Below the pieces are notes generated by a model. It was given only the letters and a program-made list of their open reading frames with translations. It did not search any database and had not been told where the DNA came from. Shown piece after piece: positions 4,738 through 6,421 of a stretch of DNA of 6,421 nucleotides. Location of the stretch: NCBI GenBank assembly GCA_031412355.1, contig JANOCR010000259.1, forward strand, positions 1-6,421. The letters run 5' to 3'. This DNA comes from JAENVT01 sp031412355. Lineage in GTDB: Bacteria > Actinomycetota > Acidimicrobiia > Acidimicrobiales > Ilumatobacteraceae. How positions within the stretch are numbered: position 1 is the first letter of the stretch; each line of letters begins with the position of its first letter. A program made the translations under genes and the position numbers.

Positions 4738-6421
4738 CTGGGTGTCGGGTGGCAACGTCGGCGGGACCACGGGTGGCTGCGGGGGCGCCTGCGACACAAC
4801 GACGAACGGCACGAGGGTGGCCGAGTCCTCGTTGTTGACGAGGTTGGTTTCGGGCGTGACCGTGCTAACCGTCGCGGTGTTCACGACGGTGCTGCCGGCG
4901 ACCGCGTTAGCGGGCACTAGAGCCGTGATCGTGATGGTGCCGACGTCGCCGACCAGCAGCACCGGCCTGGTGCAGGTGATGCTGTTACCAACCGACGTGC
5001 AGCTGAAGTCGGACGACGACACCGATTCCAGAACCAGAGGTGCCGGCACCGAGTCCACGATCGAGACACCACGGGCCGTGTTCGGGCCGAGGTTCGAGAC
5101 GACGAGCGTAAACGTGGCGACCGAGCCGGCCAACGGTGTTGGCGTCGCGGTGGACTTCACGATCTGGACGTCGGTCAGGATCCGGGCCGGGGTGTCTTCA
5201 CACGCAACGTTGTTCGAGGGATTGGTGCCACTGACGACCTCGGCTTGGATGGTCGGCAGACAGGGCGGCACACAGCCCTCGCCCACGCATGCCGGATCGT
5301 CGGCCGTGGTGACAAAGGCCTTGTTGGTGAACGTCGCCGGGGCCGCGATGTCGGTGATCATGGCTTGCAGCGAAATGGTCACCGATTCGCCGACCTGTAG
5401 ATCGGCGGGCTCCACGTTGCAGGTCACGACCTGCCCGGCGGCACTGCAGTTGGCGGGCATCGGCAGGACCCACACCACACCGGCCGGGAGAACGTCGGTG
5501 ACGACAACGGGCTCGCCGAGGTCGGCATCGCGTGTTCCGAGGTTGCTGATGTTGAGGGTGTAGGTGAATGTCTCGCCGGCCATTGGCTCCGCTCCACCGT
5601 CGCTCTTGGTGATTTGCAGATCGACCGGCAGGTCGTCGTTGACCAGGATGCACGTGATTTCGTCACCCTCGTTGGCAACCACCGGGTTCTCGACCGGCGC
5701 CTGCGCGGCATCGAAGCATGTCAACGAGGTGAGTGCGTAGCCGCCACGTTGTGTTTCGGAGACTGCATAGCTCGCGTTGGCCTCGATCGTCTCGGCGATG
5801 CCGCTGGCGACGGCCGTGGTTCCCACGAAGAGCGGGAAGTCGGCGACCCCGGCGATGCCACCGTCGTCGTTGATAACGGACTTGACGACCGTGATGGTCG
5901 GCGCCTGATCATCGTTGGTGATCGTGCAGCGAACGGACTCGCCAGGTGACAGCGTGACGGTCGCCTCGCCCCCTTGGACGTTGATGGAGTTGTTCGAACC
6001 GCTCTGGTCGCTGACGCACACGGTTCCGGTGGCGACGTAGCCGGGGATCTGGATCTCGCTGACGACCAGAGCGGTGCCCGCCGCATATTGATTGAGCTCG
6101 TCCGACACGACCGGCGTCTCATTGACCTGCAGCACGAAGTCGGCGACCACAGCGTCGCCGCCGTTGTCGTTGACCACGCTCTTGACCACGGTGAGACCCG
6201 GGCGAACGTCGTTGTTGGTGATCGTGCAGACGATGTCTTCAGCCAGCCGTGGCGTCACGGTGATGGCAGCGGTACCGGACGATGCGGCCGCGAGGCCCAG
6301 ATCGCTGGTGCACGACACGCCCGTCGGTAGGTAACCCTGCACTTGCAGTTCGTCGATGTCGAGTGCAACACCGGCGACCTGCTGATGGGCGACGTTCTGA
6401 ACCACCGTGAGGCCTTCGACC
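4621..6421 (-). CDS. LPXTG-anchored repeat surface protein (5' partial)
   Basis: This is the C-terminal ~600 residues of a cell-wall-anchored surface protein, probably an adhesin or structural stalk. The frame runs open past the window edge and residues before GTG 6405 (VEGLT) continue the repeat pattern, so the true start is outside. Counting GTG 6405 as residue 1, the order is: three prealbumin-like repeats of the SpaA/CnaB type (first one partial, to 68; second 70-166; third 169-258), two DUF11 repeats (about 261-404 and 412-531, opening LQITKS and VQIVKS), a proline-rich stalk (540-553), the sortase motif LPRTG (557-561), a hydrophobic helix (about 564-583) and an RRRRR tail. Each prealbumin-like and DUF11 repeat has a cysteine pair. 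No sortase gene is in the window. Export and covalent wall attachment by a class A/E-like sortase follow from the sorting signal; the binding partner is unknown. It converges on the hydrolase gene across a strong hairpin. Confidence 0.88.
   Translation of the reverse strand, partial: VEGLTVVQNVAHQQVAGVALDIDELQVQGYLPTGVSCTSDLGLAAASSGTAAITVTPRLAEDIVCTITNNDVRPGLTVVKSVVNDNGGDAVVADFVLQVNETPVVSDELNQYAAGTALVVSEIQIPGYVATGTVCVSDQSGSNNSINVQGGEATVTLSPGESVRCTITNDDQAPTITVVKSVINDDGGIAGVADFPLFVGTTAVASGIAETIEANASYAVSETQRGGYALTSLTCFDAAQAPVENPVVANEGDEITCILVNDDLPVDLQITKSDGGAEPMAGETFTYTLNISNLGTRDADLGEPVVVTDVLPAGVVWVLPMPANCSAAGQVVTCNVEPADLQVGESVTISLQAMITDIAAPATFTNKAFVTTADDPACVGEGCVPPCLPTIQAEVVSGTNPSNNVACEDTPARILTDVQIVKSTATPTPLAGSVATFTLVVSNLGPNTARGVSIVDSVPAPLVLESVSSSDFSCTSVGNSITCTRPVLLVGDVGTITITALVPANAVAGSTVVNTATVSTVTPETNLVNNEDSATLVPFVVVSQAPPQPPVVPPTLPPDTQLPRTGIEVGMMLRLAALLAATGVVALVTTRRRRRETVR
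4813..5625 (-). repeat. Two tandem DUF11 domain repeats
   Basis: Two copies (codons 5625-5194 and 5172-4813) share the DUF11 order: an opening LQITKS or VQIVKS, FTYTLNISNLG or FTLVVSNLG, a VVTDVLPAGV or SIVDSVPAPL strand, a C-x(8)-C pair (ANCSAAGQVVTC, FSCTSVGNSITC), an ITI/ISL strand, a FTNKAFV or VVNTATV strand and a closing NN(V/E)xxED. The first copy is about 25 residues longer because of an extra cysteine-rich loop. Confidence 0.85.
5632..6421 (-). repeat. Tandem prealbumin-like (SpaA/CnaB-type) domain repeats
   Basis: Two full copies and the end of another follow the pattern (L/I)TVVKSV(V/I)ND(N/D)GG ... VADF ... (V/A)VSE ... GY ... C ... GE ... C(T/I)I(T/L)(N/V)NDD. Copies one and two are spaced exactly 100 residues: Cys60/Cys160, and at DNA level the shared ggtgatcgtgcag motif occurs at 6217-6229 and 5917-5929. 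The two Lys-bearing strands are also 100 apart (Lys75, Lys175). The third copy is shorter after its Glu, ending 92 residues after the second. Confidence 0.8.

Noticed and set aside
6391..6405. GTG 6405 as the start of the surface-protein gene.
   Set aside because: The frame stays open to the window edge and the residues before it (VEGLT) continue the repeat. There is no ribosome-binding site, signal peptide or promoter.
6340..6421. The first visible prealbumin repeat seemed to have Gln in place of the isopeptide Lys (LTVVQNV against LTVVKSV).
   Set aside because: An ungapped 32-residue alignment puts VVQNVAHQQVAG opposite VVSDELNQYAAG of the next repeat, i.e. the middle of the domain. The Lys strand of this repeat lies outside the window.

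Overview
The window looks like ordinary chromosomal DNA from a high-GC Gram-positive bacterium (Actinomycetota). The reasons are strong GC bias with GTG starts, a surface protein ending in a sortase signal (LPRTG, hydrophobic helix, arginine tail), an MFS transporter fused to a cyclic-nucleotide-binding domain, and a YihY/BrkB protein of actinobacterial type. A member of the Acidimicrobiia is possible, but that is a guess from gene style and not shown by any marker gene. There are no RNA genes, mobile elements, CRISPR arrays or phage genes.

Layout from left to right. (1) Positions 1-1455, plus strand: the 3' part of an MFS transporter with a C-terminal cNMP-binding domain; its first membrane helices lie outside the window. 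(2) Three minus-strand genes follow, in transcription order: a YihY/BrkB-family membrane protein (3698-2643), a small secreted protein of unknown function (2512-2039) and a GNAT acetyltransferase (1984-1478). A hairpin and a likely promoter separate the YihY gene from the other two, so this is probably not one operon. (3) Divergent from the YihY gene is a plus-strand RutB-like isochorismatase-family hydrolase (3833-4561) with a strong Shine-Dalgarno sequence. (4) Convergent with it, on the minus strand, is the 3' part of a large cell-wall-anchored surface protein (from beyond 6421 to 4621). It is built from tandem prealbumin-like (SpaA/CnaB-type) repeats, two DUF11 repeats, a proline-rich stalk and the sortase signal.

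The genes do not form an evident pathway. The two convergent junctions (near 1465 and 4605) each carry an inverted repeat that overlaps one or both stop codons, most simply read as shared bidirectional terminators. The most distinctive element is the surface protein: an exactly 100-residue repeat period, a cysteine pair in every repeat, and Lys/Glu/Asn residues placed as in isopeptide-forming CnaB domains. I saw no clear sign of a wholly new biological system; the findings are modest leads.
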